DNA of 64,000 nt from Arenibacter sp. F26102 (lineage in GTDB: Bacteria; Bacteroidota; Bacteroidia; Flavobacteriales; Flavobacteriaceae). Position numbers and translations under genes: made by a program. Shown here piece after piece: positions 8,931 to 18,373 of this stretch. The stretch covers positions 124,001 to 188,000 of the forward strand of contig NZ_JALKBC010000009.1 in NCBI RefSeq assembly GCF_023015865.1, in the 5' to 3' direction. The first letter of the stretch is position 1; each line of letters starts with the position of its first letter. A model generated the notes under the pieces. That model was given only the letters and a program-made list of their open reading frames with translations. It ran no database searches and was not told the origin of the DNA.

Positions 8931-9713
8931 TTACCTGAAAAGAATTAGGAAGGCACCAACCGCGGTAAGAATCAAAATCATCTTGCGATAGAATTGTTCT
9001 TTAATAATTTTTACCATTCGTATGCCAACAATAATTCCCAAAATAATTCCGGGCACTAATTTTAGATTAATTAATAAGGTCTCTGGAGTAATGGTCTTCC
9101 ATATAAAAATATGAAAGGGCAGTTTAAAAATATTTACTATAAAAAAGAGCCAGGCTGCGGTTCCAATAAATTCGTTTTTAGGCAGTCTCATGGCTAAAAA
9201 ATAAATGTTGGAAAAAGCCCCGGCCAAGTTGCCAATCATGGTAGTAATACCTGCCATTGTTCCAATAAAACCTGCAAATGCCCAATGCGTAGGAACGTTT
9301 TTGGATTTTTTTCTATCCCACCAGTACATCATTATTACGGTTCCGAGTATAATTACGGACATGCTAATCTTAAAGGTGGTTTCCGGTAAATCTTTTCCAA
9401 TGGCAGTGCCAATAAATATGCCTAATATCATCCATGGCAAAAAAGCGACTATATACTTCCATTGGGCATGTCTGTTATAGTAAACAACGGCAAAGGCATC
9501 CCCCACAACAAGCAGGGGGACAATGAGTCCCGTTGATTCTTTGGCTCCAAAGGCCAATGCCATTAGTGTAACATTGATGATGGCTATTCCTTTTATTCCG
9601 GCCTTGGAAATTCCTATTACAAATGCAGCGGTTAAGGCAAGTGCCCAGGCCGTTGTGGTTATATCCAGTGTTGTTGAGAGCATCATATGTGACATTTGGC
9701 GAACAAAGGGCAA
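8931..9713 (-). CDS. TauE/SafE-family membrane transporter (sulfite/anion exporter type)
   Basis: About eight hydrophobic helices cover this 260-aa protein, and it contains the family's ISKAGIKGIAIINVTLMALAF N-terminal signature and the second-half GNLAGAFSNIYFLAMRLPKNEFIGTAAWLFF repeat signature. Members export or import small organic or sulfur anions; the substrate here is not evident. Internal start codons at 9695, 9686 or 9683 would give a more normal N-terminus (LDITTTAWALALTAAF) than the ATG at 9713. The gene is divergent from the symporter that follows, with fewer than 90 nt between starts, so the two may share a control region. Confidence 0.85.
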   Translation of the reverse strand: MPFVRQMSHMMLSTTLDITTTAWALALTAAFVIGISKAGIKGIAIINVTLMALAFGAKESTGLIVPLLVVGDAFAVVYYNRHAQWKYIVAFLPWMILGIFIGTAIGKDLPETTFKISMSVIILGTVIMMYWWDRKKSKNVPTHWAFAGFIGTMAGITTMIGNLAGAFSNIYFLAMRLPKNEFIGTAAWLFFIVNIFKLPFHIFIWKTITPETLLINLKLVPGIILGIIVGIRMVKIIKEQFYRKMILILTAVGAFLILFR

Positions 9714-9769
9714 AAGTATCCCAAAAAAATTTATCTTTAGCTCTTAATTCTAAAACCAAAGCCAAACTG

Positions 9770-11581
9770 ATGGAATTAAGTACCCTCGATTACAGTTTTA
9801 TTATTGTTTTTTTCTCAATCGTTTTATTTATCGGAATTTATGTCTCTAAAAAATCTGGGGCAAGTTCTTCAGAATATTTTCTTTCCGGTAGAACCATGCC
9901 ATGGTGGCTGTTAGGCCTTTCTATGGTGGCCACGACCTTTTCTACAGATACACCCAATTTAGTTACCGATATTGTGCGTACCAATGGGGTTTCGGGAAAC
10001 TGGGTATGGTGGGCCTTTCTGCTGACCGGCCTACTTACCGTCTTTGTATATGCAAAACTTTGGAGGAAATCCAACGTAAGTACGGATTTGGAATTTTATG
10101 AAATGCGTTACGGCGGTAAACCAGCAAGCTTTTTGAGAAAATTTAGGGCTGTTTATTTAGGAGTAATTTTTAATGTGATAACCATGTCCGCCGTTACATT
10201 GGCGGCAATCAAAATAGGAGGTATTATGTTGGGCTTGGAACCATGGGTAACCGTGGTGAGCGCAGGATTGATAACCGTTACATTTAGTGCCTTGGGAGGA
10301 TTTAAAGGAGTGGTATATACTGATTTTCTACTTTTCTTTGTAGCTATGGGAGGTGCCATTGGAGCAGCGTACTATTTGGTCAATATTCCAGAAGTTGGGG
10401 GAATTGAAGCCTTAATGGCTAACGAAAATGTAGTGGATAAGCTATCTATCTTGCCCGACTTCAGCAATAAAAAAGCGTTAATCACCCTATTTATAATACC
10501 GCTGGCAGTACAGTGGTGGAGTTCTTGGTATCCCGGAGCAGAACCGGGAGGTGGAGGTTACATAGCCCAGCGTATGTTGGCGGCAAAAAATGAAAATCAT
10601 GCTATTGGAGCAACATTCTTCTTCAATATTATGCACTATGCCTTACGCCCATGGCCATGGATTTTGGTGGCATTGGCATCTTTAGTTGTATATCCGGACA
10701 TAGCTAGTATTCATGAGGCCTTCCCTAATGTAGCTGTAGATAAATTGGGTCATGATTTGGCTTATTCCGCTATGTTGACCAAATTGCCAAGTGGATTATT
10801 GGGCTTGGTTTTGGCTTCCTTAATAGCGGCCTATATGAGTACCATTTCTACCCAACTAAATTGGGGTTCCTCTTATATTGTATATGACTTCTATAAACAA
10901 CAGATAAATCCCAATGCCTCAGAAAAAAGATTGGTAGCAGTTGGTAGAATATCTACAGTGATCCTAATGGTCTTCAGCGCTGCATTGGCCTTGCTTTTAC
11001 AAAATGCCTTACAGTTATTTGAAGTGCTTTTGGTGTTTGGTGCTGGTACCGGACTTATTTTTATTTTGAGATGGTTTTGGTGGAGAATCAATGCCTGGAG
11101 TGAAATTACCGCTATGTTTGCTTCGGGAATCATCTCCATAATATTAAAACTAACAGCTGTAGGGCCTTTCTTATTTGCTACTGAAACCGGGGTGTTACCA
11201 GATTGGGCGGAATATCCTTTCGTGGTTTTGGTTACCAGCATAATTTGGTTGGGGGCAACATTTATGACACAACCGGAATCTAAGCAGGTATTGCAGGATT
11301 TTTATAAAAAAATTCAACCGGGTGGACCAGGTTGGTCCAAGGTGATCAAGGATGCAAAAGATGAAAATGTTGAGATAGTGAACACTAAAGAAAAATGGAG
11401 TGTTCCCGCAGGAATTACGGCCATGTTATTAGGTTGTGTGCTAATTTATTCCTGTATGTTCGCTACAGGCTACTGGATCTATGGAAAAACCACCAGTGCA
11501 CTTATTTTGACCGGTGTGGCCATTGTGTCCGGATTATTGTTGGCACGGGCATGGAATAAAATGAAGGATCATATTTTGTAG
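9770..11581 (+). CDS. sodium:solute symporter (SSS family)
   Basis: This 603-aa protein has some 13-14 transmembrane helices and the SSS pattern SSSEYFLSGRTMPWWLLGLSM near residues 30-50, the conserved sodium-site region after it, and GFKGVVYTDFLLF in the middle. I start it at ATG 9770 (MELSTLDYSF) because the longer open frame to 9623 is polar sequence overlapping the divergent gene. A TATCTTTA box lies about 30 nt upstream. SSS proteins couple sodium influx to uptake of sugars, amino or carboxylic acids. The next gene, a HGSNAT-like acyltransferase, hints at an amino sugar or sugar acid, but this is inference. Confidence 0.9.
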   Translation: MELSTLDYSFIIVFFSIVLFIGIYVSKKSGASSSEYFLSGRTMPWWLLGLSMVATTFSTDTPNLVTDIVRTNGVSGNWVWWAFLLTGLLTVFVYAKLWRKSNVSTDLEFYEMRYGGKPASFLRKFRAVYLGVIFNVITMSAVTLAAIKIGGIMLGLEPWVTVVSAGLITVTFSALGGFKGVVYTDFLLFFVAMGGAIGAAYYLVNIPEVGGIEALMANENVVDKLSILPDFSNKKALITLFIIPLAVQWWSSWYPGAEPGGGGYIAQRMLAAKNENHAIGATFFFNIMHYALRPWPWILVALASLVVYPDIASIHEAFPNVAVDKLGHDLAYSAMLTKLPSGLLGLVLASLIAAYMSTISTQLNWGSSYIVYDFYKQQINPNASEKRLVAVGRISTVILMVFSAALALLLQNALQLFEVLLVFGAGTGLIFILRWFWWRINAWSEITAMFASGIISIILKLTAVGPFLFATETGVLPDWAEYPFVVLVTSIIWLGATFMTQPESKQVLQDFYKKIQPGGPGWSKVIKDAKDENVEIVNTKEKWSVPAGITAMLLGCVLIYSCMFATGYWIYGKTTSALILTGVAIVSGLLLARAWNKMKDHIL

Positions 11582-11626
11582 ACTTAGGTGATTTGCAATA
11601 AATAGCTGGTCAGTAACCAGGCAAGA

Positions 11627-12721
11627 ATGAATATTCAGAATAGAATAGTTTCCGTGGATATCTTTAGAGGGCTTACCATTGTCCTTATGATATTGGTAAA
11701 TACACCTGGTACCTGGTCCCATGTGTACGGTCCTTTTTTACATGCTCCATGGCACGGATATACTCCTACGGATCTTGTTTTTCCTTTCTTTCTGTTTATC
11801 GTAGGCTGTTCCATTGTTTTCTCTTATCAAAATAAGGCCGTAGATTCAAGCACTTATAAAAAAATTACGATTAGGGCTTTGAAACTAATAGGTTTGGGGT
11901 TGTTCTTGGGAGCATTTACCATTCACTTCCCTTTCTTTAAGGATTTCGATATCATTCGTTTTCCAGGGGTGCTACAGCGTATTGGCATAGTGTTTTTCTT
12001 TGCCTCAATTTTGTTCATCAATTTTAATTGGAAATCATTGGTTGGTATTTGCGCCTTTTTATTAATAGGCTATTGGTTAGTGATGGGTTTTGTACCGGTC
12101 AACGGAATGGCATCTACATTTGAACGTGCCCCGAACAATTTGGCAAATTTTTTGGATGTCCTCATTTTTGGATCCCATAGCTATAAGGCGGATTATGATC
12201 CCGAAGGCTTGTTAAGTACTTTACCATCAATAGCTACCGCATTAATGGGGGTCTTTACAGGTCTTATTTTACGCTCCAAAAGGGCAAAAAAGGAAATGTT
12301 TCTGTTCGGCATAGGAATTGCAATGTTGTTGGTAGGTTATATATGGGATTTATTTTTCCCTATCAACAAGGCCTTGTGGAGCAGTAGTTTTGTAATGGTA
12401 ACGGCTGGTTGGGCTAATATAATTCTGGGACTAATTTATTACGTGTCCGATGTAAAGGGAATTAAGTTTGGAAGTATATTTAAATATGCCGGGGCCAATG
12501 CCATTGTCCTGTATTTTCTTTCCAGTTTTATAAGTAAAATTATGGGCATGTTAAAGGTAGACGGGGATACTTCTCTGCACGGCTGGCTTTTTAAAACCGT
12601 TTATGTTCAGGATTTTATGGCAATGCAGACCTCTTCATTGTTGTATGGACTCTCGGTAGTCTCTTTTTATGTGTTTCTGGGATATATTCTTTATAGAAAA
12701 AAGATATTCATTAAGGTATAA
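11627..12721 (+). CDS. HGSNAT/NagX-like multi-pass membrane protein (DUF5009/DUF1624 family)
   Basis: The N-terminus has VSVDIFRGLTIVLMILVNTPG and the HAPWHGYTPTDLVFPFFLFIVG block, which define the heparan-alpha-glucosaminide N-acetyltransferase-like family; about ten membrane helices follow. The lysosomal relative transfers acetyl groups across the membrane to glucosamine ends, and bacterial NagX is linked to amino-sugar use. The position 45 nt after a sodium symporter in the same direction suggests co-transcription and a joint role in sugar handling. The gene ends one base before the convergent esterase gene. The true bacterial activity is not established from sequence. Confidence 0.85.
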   Translation: MNIQNRIVSVDIFRGLTIVLMILVNTPGTWSHVYGPFLHAPWHGYTPTDLVFPFFLFIVGCSIVFSYQNKAVDSSTYKKITIRALKLIGLGLFLGAFTIHFPFFKDFDIIRFPGVLQRIGIVFFFASILFINFNWKSLVGICAFLLIGYWLVMGFVPVNGMASTFERAPNNLANFLDVLIFGSHSYKADYDPEGLLSTLPSIATALMGVFTGLILRSKRAKKEMFLFGIGIAMLLVGYIWDLFFPINKALWSSSFVMVTAGWANIILGLIYYVSDVKGIKFGSIFKYAGANAIVLYFLSSFISKIMGMLKVDGDTSLHGWLFKTVYVQDFMAMQTSSLLYGLSVVSFYVFLGYILYRKKIFIKV

Positions 12722-12722
12722 T

Positions 12723-13535
12723 TCAGCCCTTTTGGAAAGCCCATTTTAAGAATTGTGGCAGGACTGCGCTCCATGTGTATAGATCATGCTTTCCCCCTTC
12801 AATTTCTTTGTAGTAAATATCCCCAGGATAGGAATAACCCTTTAACTGCAATTCGTTTATCACGTCCATGGTATCGTCTATGACATCAATAATACCATTA
12901 TTGTTACGATCATCTGTCTCTTCCGCCGTGCCACATTGAAAAAAGTATTGTATGGGGGATAATTGATCCGCGTTCTTGATCATGTCCAAAGTTATTCGGC
13001 TCCTATCCTTCATATCGTTCTTCTGGTAAGGTTTCTTACGCCACCAAAAGGAACCGCTAAAAACGCCTATTTTACCAAAAAATTGGGAGTTATTGAATGC
13101 AATGTCGAAAGCGGAAAGTCCTCCTAAGGAAAAACCGCAATAGACCCAATTTTGAACAGGAGGGGAGACTTTAAATTCTTGGCATAGGAAGGGCACGAAT
13201 TCCTCTATGATAAATTTGGAGTATTTTAAAGCCTTGTTCCCCCTACCTTTAAAATCGGCGGAAATTGAAGTTCCGTACTCGTAAAGTCTATTTTTATCGG
13301 CTTCAATTCCCACGAAAACAAAGGGAATAGTTTTCTTGTCCCTATAGGCTTCGGACAGGGTTTTTTCTAAATTCAAACCCACATAATCCTGGCCATCATT
13401 CATTAATAATACAGGAAATGGAGTTGGTGATTCTTTGTAGTTTGGCGGCGCAACCAATCTAAAGGCTACGTTTCTATCTAAATTGAAAGAAAAAACGCTT
13501 CCTTTCAAACTAATATAATCACTTTTAAACTGCAT
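12723..13535 (-). CDS. alpha/beta-hydrolase esterase (esterase D/Fes-like)
   Basis: This 270-aa protein is of the putative-esterase family. It has FPVLLMNDGQDYVGL near residue 40 in place of the usual oxyanion segment, the nucleophile motif GFSLGG at about 132-137, and a C-terminal GGKHDLYTW carrying the catalytic His. No signal peptide is visible, so it is probably cytosolic. Family members hydrolyse ester bonds such as acetylated sugars, feruloyl groups or siderophore esters. The neighbouring HGSNAT-like gene makes an acyl-sugar substrate possible. It converges with that gene with a gap of one base and no visible terminator between. Confidence 0.85.
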   Translation of the reverse strand: MQFKSDYISLKGSVFSFNLDRNVAFRLVAPPNYKESPTPFPVLLMNDGQDYVGLNLEKTLSEAYRDKKTIPFVFVGIEADKNRLYEYGTSISADFKGRGNKALKYSKFIIEEFVPFLCQEFKVSPPVQNWVYCGFSLGGLSAFDIAFNNSQFFGKIGVFSGSFWWRKKPYQKNDMKDRSRITLDMIKNADQLSPIQYFFQCGTAEETDDRNNNGIIDVIDDTMDVINELQLKGYSYPGDIYYKEIEGGKHDLYTWSAVLPQFLKWAFQKG

Positions 13536-13662
13536 ATTATAACTTCAAATCTTGCAAGTATAACGATTCTTGAAATTAATATTGTATTTAAAAAAGTATT
13601 TAACCTGTCCAATTACGGCTGGAACAATCTTGGGAGAATTGATCTATTAATTCTTAACTTGC

Positions 13663-13935
13663 TTAGGGAAGGCATTTTTGAAAAAAACAGTATGATTTGC
13701 TGTCAGAGTTCAGAATCAATTGTACTTTCTCCCCTTCCTTGGTTTTAAAGTATCCTTTCCAATATTTAGTGCTTTCCCTCAAAGTATAATATCCGGAAAG
13801 AAGATTTGTTGCATTGTTTTTAGCAACGGGAAATGCAATGGCAATGAAAAGAAGCCCCGTTCCAATAAGTGCGTAAAGCATATGAATTAATCCTTGTAGT
13901 GTTGTAGGTGATTGCAATTGGCATAATTTTTTCAA
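13663..13935 (-). CDS. small hypothetical membrane protein
   Basis: The frame encodes 90 aa (72 aa from the second Met at 13881). It has one hydrophobic helix (ALIGTGLLFIAIAFPVA) and then a polar domain with SGYYTLRESTKYWKGYFKTKEGEKVQL, ending in KSYCFFQKCLP. I do not recognise the family. It lies 46 nt after ribE in the same direction and could be its co-transcribed partner. The ordered layout of helix plus soluble domain makes it plausible as a real gene, but there is no motif to prove it. Confidence 0.4.
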   Translation of the reverse strand: MKKLCQLQSPTTLQGLIHMLYALIGTGLLFIAIAFPVAKNNATNLLSGYYTLRESTKYWKGYFKTKEGEKVQLILNSDSKSYCFFQKCLP

Positions 13936-13981
13936 AAGTCGCTCTAGGAATCTGGGAATTTATCTCTTGGTCTTTACAGTT

Positions 13982-14572
13982 TTAATTTCTGAGTTCCAAT
14001 AGTCTGGAAACGTATTTGCCTATTACATCAAATTCAAGATTAACCCTTGTCCCTACATTATAATTTCCAAATCGTGTATGCTCATAGGTATAAGGTATTA
14101 TGGCAACGCTAAAGCTGTCTTTCTGGGAATCAACTACGGTTAAGCTGGTCCCATCTATGGTTATGGATCCCTTTTCTATGGTAACATTATTTTGTTTGGA
14201 ATCATAGCTGAAGGTGAAGAACCAGCTACCATCCTTTTCTTCAATATTTATGCATTTACCTGTTTGGTCTACATGTCCCTGTACTATATGTCCGTCCAAT
14301 CTGGCGCCTAGTACCATGGCTCGTTCCAGATTTACCGACTCCCCTTCCTCAAGGTCGTTCAAGTTTGTTTTGTTCAAAGTCTCATCAATAGCGGTTACAG
14401 TATATTGATCGGATGCTATTTTCACGACCGTTAGACATACTCCGTTATGGGCAACACTTTGGTCTATTTTTAGTTCTTGGGTAATCTCAGATCTTAGGGT
14501 AATATGAAGATTGCTTCCCTCTTTTTCCAATTTTATTACTTCTCCCAAAGTTTCAATAATCCCAGTAAACAT
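13982..14572 (-). CDS. ribE: riboflavin synthase, alpha subunit
   Basis: This 196-aa protein begins MFTGIIETLGEV, the near-invariant start of riboflavin synthase. It shows the two tandem lumazine-binding barrels: the first half has NGVCLTVV and GHIVQGHVDQTG, and the second has IDGTSLTVV near residue 140 and RVNLEFDVIGKYV at the end. The enzyme joins two molecules of 6,7-dimethyl-8-ribityllumazine into riboflavin plus the pyrimidine precursor. It is cytosolic. The gene is divergent from pdxA, so a vitamin B2 and a vitamin B6 gene share the 70-nt intergenic region. No FMN riboswitch fits in that space. Confidence 0.96.
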   Translation of the reverse strand: MFTGIIETLGEVIKLEKEGSNLHITLRSEITQELKIDQSVAHNGVCLTVVKIASDQYTVTAIDETLNKTNLNDLEEGESVNLERAMVLGARLDGHIVQGHVDQTGKCINIEEKDGSWFFTFSYDSKQNNVTIEKGSITIDGTSLTVVDSQKDSFSVAIIPYTYEHTRFGNYNVGTRVNLEFDVIGKYVSRLLELRN

Positions 14573-14642
14573 GTGTCGTTTAAATTAAGTAGTTTTGTGT
14601 TGTAAATTTAAGGGTTTATTTCATATTAAACGAAAACAGGAA

Positions 14643-15695
14643 ATGCAGGAAACTGGAAAGATCAAATTGGGGATATCCATAGGGGATTTAAATGGGATTG
14701 GGTGCGAAGTGGTGCTTAAGACGTTTGAGGATTCCCGGATGTTGGATTTCTGCACACCGGTTATTTTTGCATCCAATAAAACCATCTCCCACCAAAAAAC
14801 GGATTTGGGCTTTGAGATCAATTATAACGGTATCCAAGATGCCTCTAAGGCTATAGATGGCAAGATCAATGTTGTAAATGTATGGAAAGAAACACCGGTT
14901 ATTAATTTTGGAGAGCCAACACCGGAGAGTGGAAAATACGCCATTCAATCCCTTAAAGCGGCGGTTGCTGCCTTGAAAAATGATGAGATAGATGTTTTGG
15001 TTACGGCACCAATAAACAAGAACAATATACAGGCAGATGATTTTAAATTTCCAGGGCATACAGACTATTTGGCCCAGGAATTGGAAGGTGAAAGCCTAAT
15101 GTTTATGGTATCGGATGATTTAAGGGTAGGCTTGCTTACCGATCATGTTGCGGTAAAGGATGTTGCCGCAAGTATTACACCACAACTTATTCGCTCAAAA
15201 ATCGCCACTATTTCCAACTCCCTAAAAATGGATTTTGGAATTAGAAAACCTAAAATTGCCCTTTTGGGGATAAACCCTCACAGTGGGGATAATGGGGTAA
15301 TTGGTAAAGAAGATGATGAGGTGTTAAAGCCTGTTATCAAGGAAATGTCGGAAAAGGGGCATTTGGTATTTGGGCCATATTCTGCCGATAGTTTTTTCGG
15401 GTCGGACAATTATAAGAATTTTGATGCTATTTTGGCGGCGTATCATGACCAAGGACTTATACCGTTTAAAACCTTATCTTTTGGCAAAGGGGTAAACTAT
15501 ACGGCCGGCCTTAATAAGGTGCGTACTTCCCCTGACCATGGTACTGCTTATGAAATTGCTGGAAAAGGCAAAGCGGACCATAGCTCTTTTAAGGAGGCGG
15601 TTTTTATGGCCTTACAGATATTTAAGAATAGAGAGGAATATAAAGAGTTAATAGCTAATCCCTTAAAAAAACATAAATTAAAAAGAGGGGCTTAG
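14643..15695 (+). CDS. pdxA: 4-hydroxythreonine-4-phosphate dehydrogenase
   Basis: This 350-aa protein has the PdxA pattern: GISIGDLNGIGCEVVLKTF at the N-terminus, TAPINKNNI, the metal-binding His segments GHTDYLAQ and TDHVAVKDV, GINPHSGDNGVIGKED and AYHDQGLIPFK. It oxidises 4-phosphohydroxythreonine, which then reacts with deoxyxylulose phosphate in pyridoxal phosphate synthesis. ATG 14643 is chosen because the 16 residues upstream of it (MCCKFKGLFHIKRKQE) are not conserved-looking and the family starts just before KIKLGIS. The next genes start after a strong promoter of their own. Confidence 0.95.
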   Translation: MQETGKIKLGISIGDLNGIGCEVVLKTFEDSRMLDFCTPVIFASNKTISHQKTDLGFEINYNGIQDASKAIDGKINVVNVWKETPVINFGEPTPESGKYAIQSLKAAVAALKNDEIDVLVTAPINKNNIQADDFKFPGHTDYLAQELEGESLMFMVSDDLRVGLLTDHVAVKDVAASITPQLIRSKIATISNSLKMDFGIRKPKIALLGINPHSGDNGVIGKEDDEVLKPVIKEMSEKGHLVFGPYSADSFFGSDNYKNFDAILAAYHDQGLIPFKTLSFGKGVNYTAGLNKVRTSPDHGTAYEIAGKGKADHSSFKEAVFMALQIFKNREEYKELIANPLKKHKLKRGA

Positions 15696-15777
15696 TCTTG
15701 CTTAAATAAGAGAGCCTACTGTACATTATGTCAATGATTTAAGGGAATTTGATCGGAAAATATTTATTTCGTTCTAT

Positions 15778-15810
15778 TTGTTGGCTTTTTATAAAATAAT
15801 AGTATCTTTG
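15778..15810 (+). promoter_or_regulatory. promoter of the DUF177-rpmF operon
   Basis: A TTG (15781-15783) is followed after 19 nt by TATCTTTG (15803-15810), an exact match to the Bacteroidota sigma-A minus-7 box TAnnTTTG. It lies 38 nt before the first ATG. Confidence 0.8.
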
Positions 15811-15847
15811 CACCCGCCATTATTACGGCGAGTACGTTAAAACTAGT

Positions 15848-16387
15848 GTGATCATGATGCAGCATAAGGAGTTTATTATTCCTTTTTCGGGACTGAAACA
15901 GGGAAAACACGAGTTTGAGTACACTTTTGACAATACGTTCTTTGAGTCTTTTGAGTATGATGAGTTTAACGGTGCGGATATTAAATTAAACGTTACCTTG
16001 AACAAAATGAGTACGATGATGGAGTTGGAAATGAAATCGCTGGGAACGGTAAACGTTATTTGTGATCTCACCAGCGAACCTTATGATCAGAAAGTTAAGG
16101 CCGATTTGGAATTGGTTGTTAAGTTTGGTGATGAGTACAACAATGACAATGATGAAATATTGATTATTCCGCACAGCGAATACCAGATCAATATTGCACA
16201 ATATGTTTATGAAATGTTGGTGTTGTCGGTACCACTTAAAAAAGTTCATCCAGGAGTTTTGGACGGCACTCTGAAATCAGAGGTGTTGGCAAAGCTGGAA
16301 GAACTGCAACCAAAAGAAACAAAGGAAAACAAAGAAGATATTGATCCCCGTTGGGACGCACTAAAAAAATTATTAACGGATAAATAA
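15848..16387 (+). CDS. DUF177 (YceD-like) protein
   Basis: This 179-aa acidic protein is of the YceD/DUF177 family, with the family's CDLTSEPYD-type segment at about 75 (normally C-x-R-C; the second Cys is absent here) and the [34 protein letters not shown] block at about 115-140. The gene almost always precedes rpmF, as here with an 8-nt gap. The family is linked to 23S rRNA accumulation in plants and bacteria. ATG 15848 could be replaced by 15854 or 15857. It is transcribed from the promoter at 15778-15810. Confidence 0.9.
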   Translation: MIMMQHKEFIIPFSGLKQGKHEFEYTFDNTFFESFEYDEFNGADIKLNVTLNKMSTMMELEMKSLGTVNVICDLTSEPYDQKVKADLELVVKFGDEYNNDNDEILIIPHSEYQINIAQYVYEMLVLSVPLKKVHPGVLDGTLKSEVLAKLEELQPKETKENKEDIDPRWDALKKLLTDK

Positions 16388-16395
16388 GTTTCATA

Positions 16396-16593
16396 ATGGC
16401 ACATCCTAAAAGAAAAATTTCCAAAACCAGAAGAGACAAGAGAAGAACGCATTATAAGGCGGTAGCTCCTACTGTAGCTAAAGACCCAACCACTGGAGAA
16501 ATGCATTTGTTTCATAGAGCTCATTGGCATGAGGGCAAATTATACTATCGTGGAGAGGTTTTGATTGACAAAACTGAAGAAGCAGTAGCATAA
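16396..16593 (+). CDS. rpmF: 50S ribosomal protein L32
   Basis: This 65-aa basic protein begins [19 protein letters not shown], the diagnostic bL32 start. It lacks the zinc-binding cysteine pairs, so it is the Cys-free form. It binds domain V/VI region rRNA in the large subunit. It sits directly behind the DUF177 gene and ahead of a strong terminator at 16619-16649, so the ribosomal pair forms its own transcription unit even though the usual fabH neighbour follows. Confidence 0.97.
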   Translation: MAHPKRKISKTRRDKRRTHYKAVAPTVAKDPTTGEMHLFHRAHWHEGKLYYRGEVLIDKTEEAVA

Positions 16594-16618
16594 TTTACGT
16601 TAGCACAATATAATTTGG

Positions 16619-16649
16619 ACTCCCACTTCTTAAGAGTGGGAGTTTTTTT
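16619..16649 (+). terminator. intrinsic terminator after rpmF
   Basis: ACTCCCACT and AGTGGGAGT form a perfect 9-bp stem around a 7-nt loop, followed by seven T. It separates rpmF from fabH. Confidence 0.92.
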
Positions 16650-16767
16650 ATGAGGCTGATGTAAAATTCAAAAACAAGGTATTTTTGGACTTAAAGTCGC
16701 AGAAAATCACTAATTTTCACAAATTTTCAATTGTTTTTGAAGATTTATTGATAAAAATCAAATTTAG

Positions 16768-17763
16768 ATGAGCAAAATAACAGCTGCAATTACTGCTGTA
16801 GGGTCTTATGTACCAGACTTTGTAATGACTAATAAGATTTTGGAAACTTTGGTGGATACCAACGATGAATGGATTACGACCAGAACTGGTATTAAAGAAA
16901 GGAGAATCTTAAAGGGAGAAGGACTGGGAACGTCCTATCTTGCCATAAAAGCTGCAGAGCAACTTCTGGAAAAACGGAAATTGGATCCTAAGGAGATCGA
17001 TCTCATTATTGTGGCTACCGCAACTCCGGATATGATGGTTGCTGCAACTGCTGCCTATGTGGGTTCGGAGATAGGAGCAACAAATGCCTTTGCCTATGAT
17101 TTGCAAGCCGCTTGTTCCAGTTTTTTATATGGAATGTCCACGGCCGCCAGTTATATTGAATCCGGCCGATATAAAAAAGTATTGCTTATTGGGGCAGATA
17201 AGATGTCTTCAATAATAGATTACACTGATAGAACTACCTGTATAATCTTTGGGGATGGTGCAGGGGCGGCGCTTTTTGAACCTAACACCGAAGGTCTAGG
17301 GCTGCAGGACGAATACTTAAGATCGGATGGCGTGGGAAGAAATTTCCTTAAAATGGATGCCGGTGGCTCTTTGCTCCCCGCCTCGGAAGAAACCGTTAAA
17401 AACCGTCAGCATTTCATTTATCAGGACGGAAAATCGGTTTTCAAATTTGCGGTGACCAATATGGCGGATTCCGCAGCCAAAATTATGGAGCGAAATAATT
17501 TGTCGCATGATGATGTTGATTGGTTAATACCTCATCAGGCCAACAAAAGAATTATTGACGCCACATCCAATAGAATGGGATTGGAAGATTCCAAAGTAAT
17601 GATGAATATACAGAGGTACGGTAATACCACATCCGCAACTCTGCCACTTTTATTGAGCGACTATGAAACCCAGCTTAAGAAAGGTGATAATTTGGTTTTT
17701 GCAGCCTTCGGTGGTGGTTTCACCTGGGGCTCCATTTATTTAAAATGGGCATACAATTCATAA
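16768..17763 (+). CDS. fabH: beta-ketoacyl-ACP synthase III
   Basis: The 331-aa sequence carries the FabH catalytic triad: Cys116 in LQAACSSF, His256 in IPHQANKRI and Asn286 in YGNTTSA, plus the CoA-binding segment NDEWITTRTGIKERR near residue 32. The enzyme condenses acetyl- or branched acyl-CoA with malonyl-ACP to start each fatty acid. It is followed at 33 nt by accB and then accC, giving a unit for malonyl-CoA supply and chain initiation. In flavobacteria FabH often prefers branched primers; that cannot be judged here. Confidence 0.96.
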   Translation: MSKITAAITAVGSYVPDFVMTNKILETLVDTNDEWITTRTGIKERRILKGEGLGTSYLAIKAAEQLLEKRKLDPKEIDLIIVATATPDMMVAATAAYVGSEIGATNAFAYDLQAACSSFLYGMSTAASYIESGRYKKVLLIGADKMSSIIDYTDRTTCIIFGDGAGAALFEPNTEGLGLQDEYLRSDGVGRNFLKMDAGGSLLPASEETVKNRQHFIYQDGKSVFKFAVTNMADSAAKIMERNNLSHDDVDWLIPHQANKRIIDATSNRMGLEDSKVMMNIQRYGNTTSATLPLLLSDYETQLKKGDNLVFAAFGGGFTWGSIYLKWAYNS

Positions 17764-17796
17764 ATCTGAGGCAACCTATAAACTAAAACGAACTCT

Positions 17797-18282
17797 ATGG
17801 ATATTAAAGAAATTCAAAGCTTAATTAAATTTGTAGCCAAATCTGGGGCTAGTGAAGTAAAATTGGAGATGGAAGATATAAAAATCACCATCCGTACCGG
17901 GGCAGCTGGTCATACCCAAGAACCAACTTATGTTCAGCACATCCCTATGGGGAACCCTATGCAACAGCATATGGCTGCATCGCCTACTGGCTCTCCTTCG
18001 GTAGAAGTAGAGGTAAAAAAGGAAGCTGATGAAAATTCAAAATATATTACCATAAAATCCCCGATTATTGGAACATTTTATAGGAAACCCTCACCGGACA
18101 AACCTAATTTTGTTGAAGTTGGAGACACAATAAATAAAGGTGACGTGCTATGTGTCATAGAGGCGATGAAATTATTTAACGATATTGAGTCTGAAGTTTC
18201 CGGAACAATCGTGAAAGTTCTTGTAGATGATAGTTCACCTGTAGAATTTGATCAACCATTATTTTTGGTAGATCCATCATAG
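17797..18282 (+). CDS. accB: biotin carboxyl carrier protein of acetyl-CoA carboxylase
   Basis: This 161-aa protein has an N-terminal helix domain (MDIKEIQSLIKFV), a linker rich in Pro, Gln and Met at about 40-70, and a C-terminal biotinyl domain with the EAMKLFND motif; Lys125 is the biotin site. The thumb segment IGTFYRKPSP is typical of AccB. It carries carboxybiotin between AccC and the carboxyltransferase. It is co-directional with fabH and accC. Confidence 0.96.
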   Translation: MDIKEIQSLIKFVAKSGASEVKLEMEDIKITIRTGAAGHTQEPTYVQHIPMGNPMQQHMAASPTGSPSVEVEVKKEADENSKYITIKSPIIGTFYRKPSPDKPNFVEVGDTINKGDVLCVIEAMKLFNDIESEVSGTIVKVLVDDSSPVEFDQPLFLVDPS

Positions 18283-18373
18283 GAAGTTTTAAATGTTAAA
18301 TGTCGGATGACGATTTTCTATGGTTATTCCGAACCATTTAAAATTTAGATTACAAAATTTAAAATTTCAAAAG

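Noticed and set aside
9623-9769. 49-residue N-terminal extension of the sodium symporter
   Set aside because: It overlaps the divergent TauE/SafE gene and is polar; the symporter proper begins at ATG 9770 just before its first helix.
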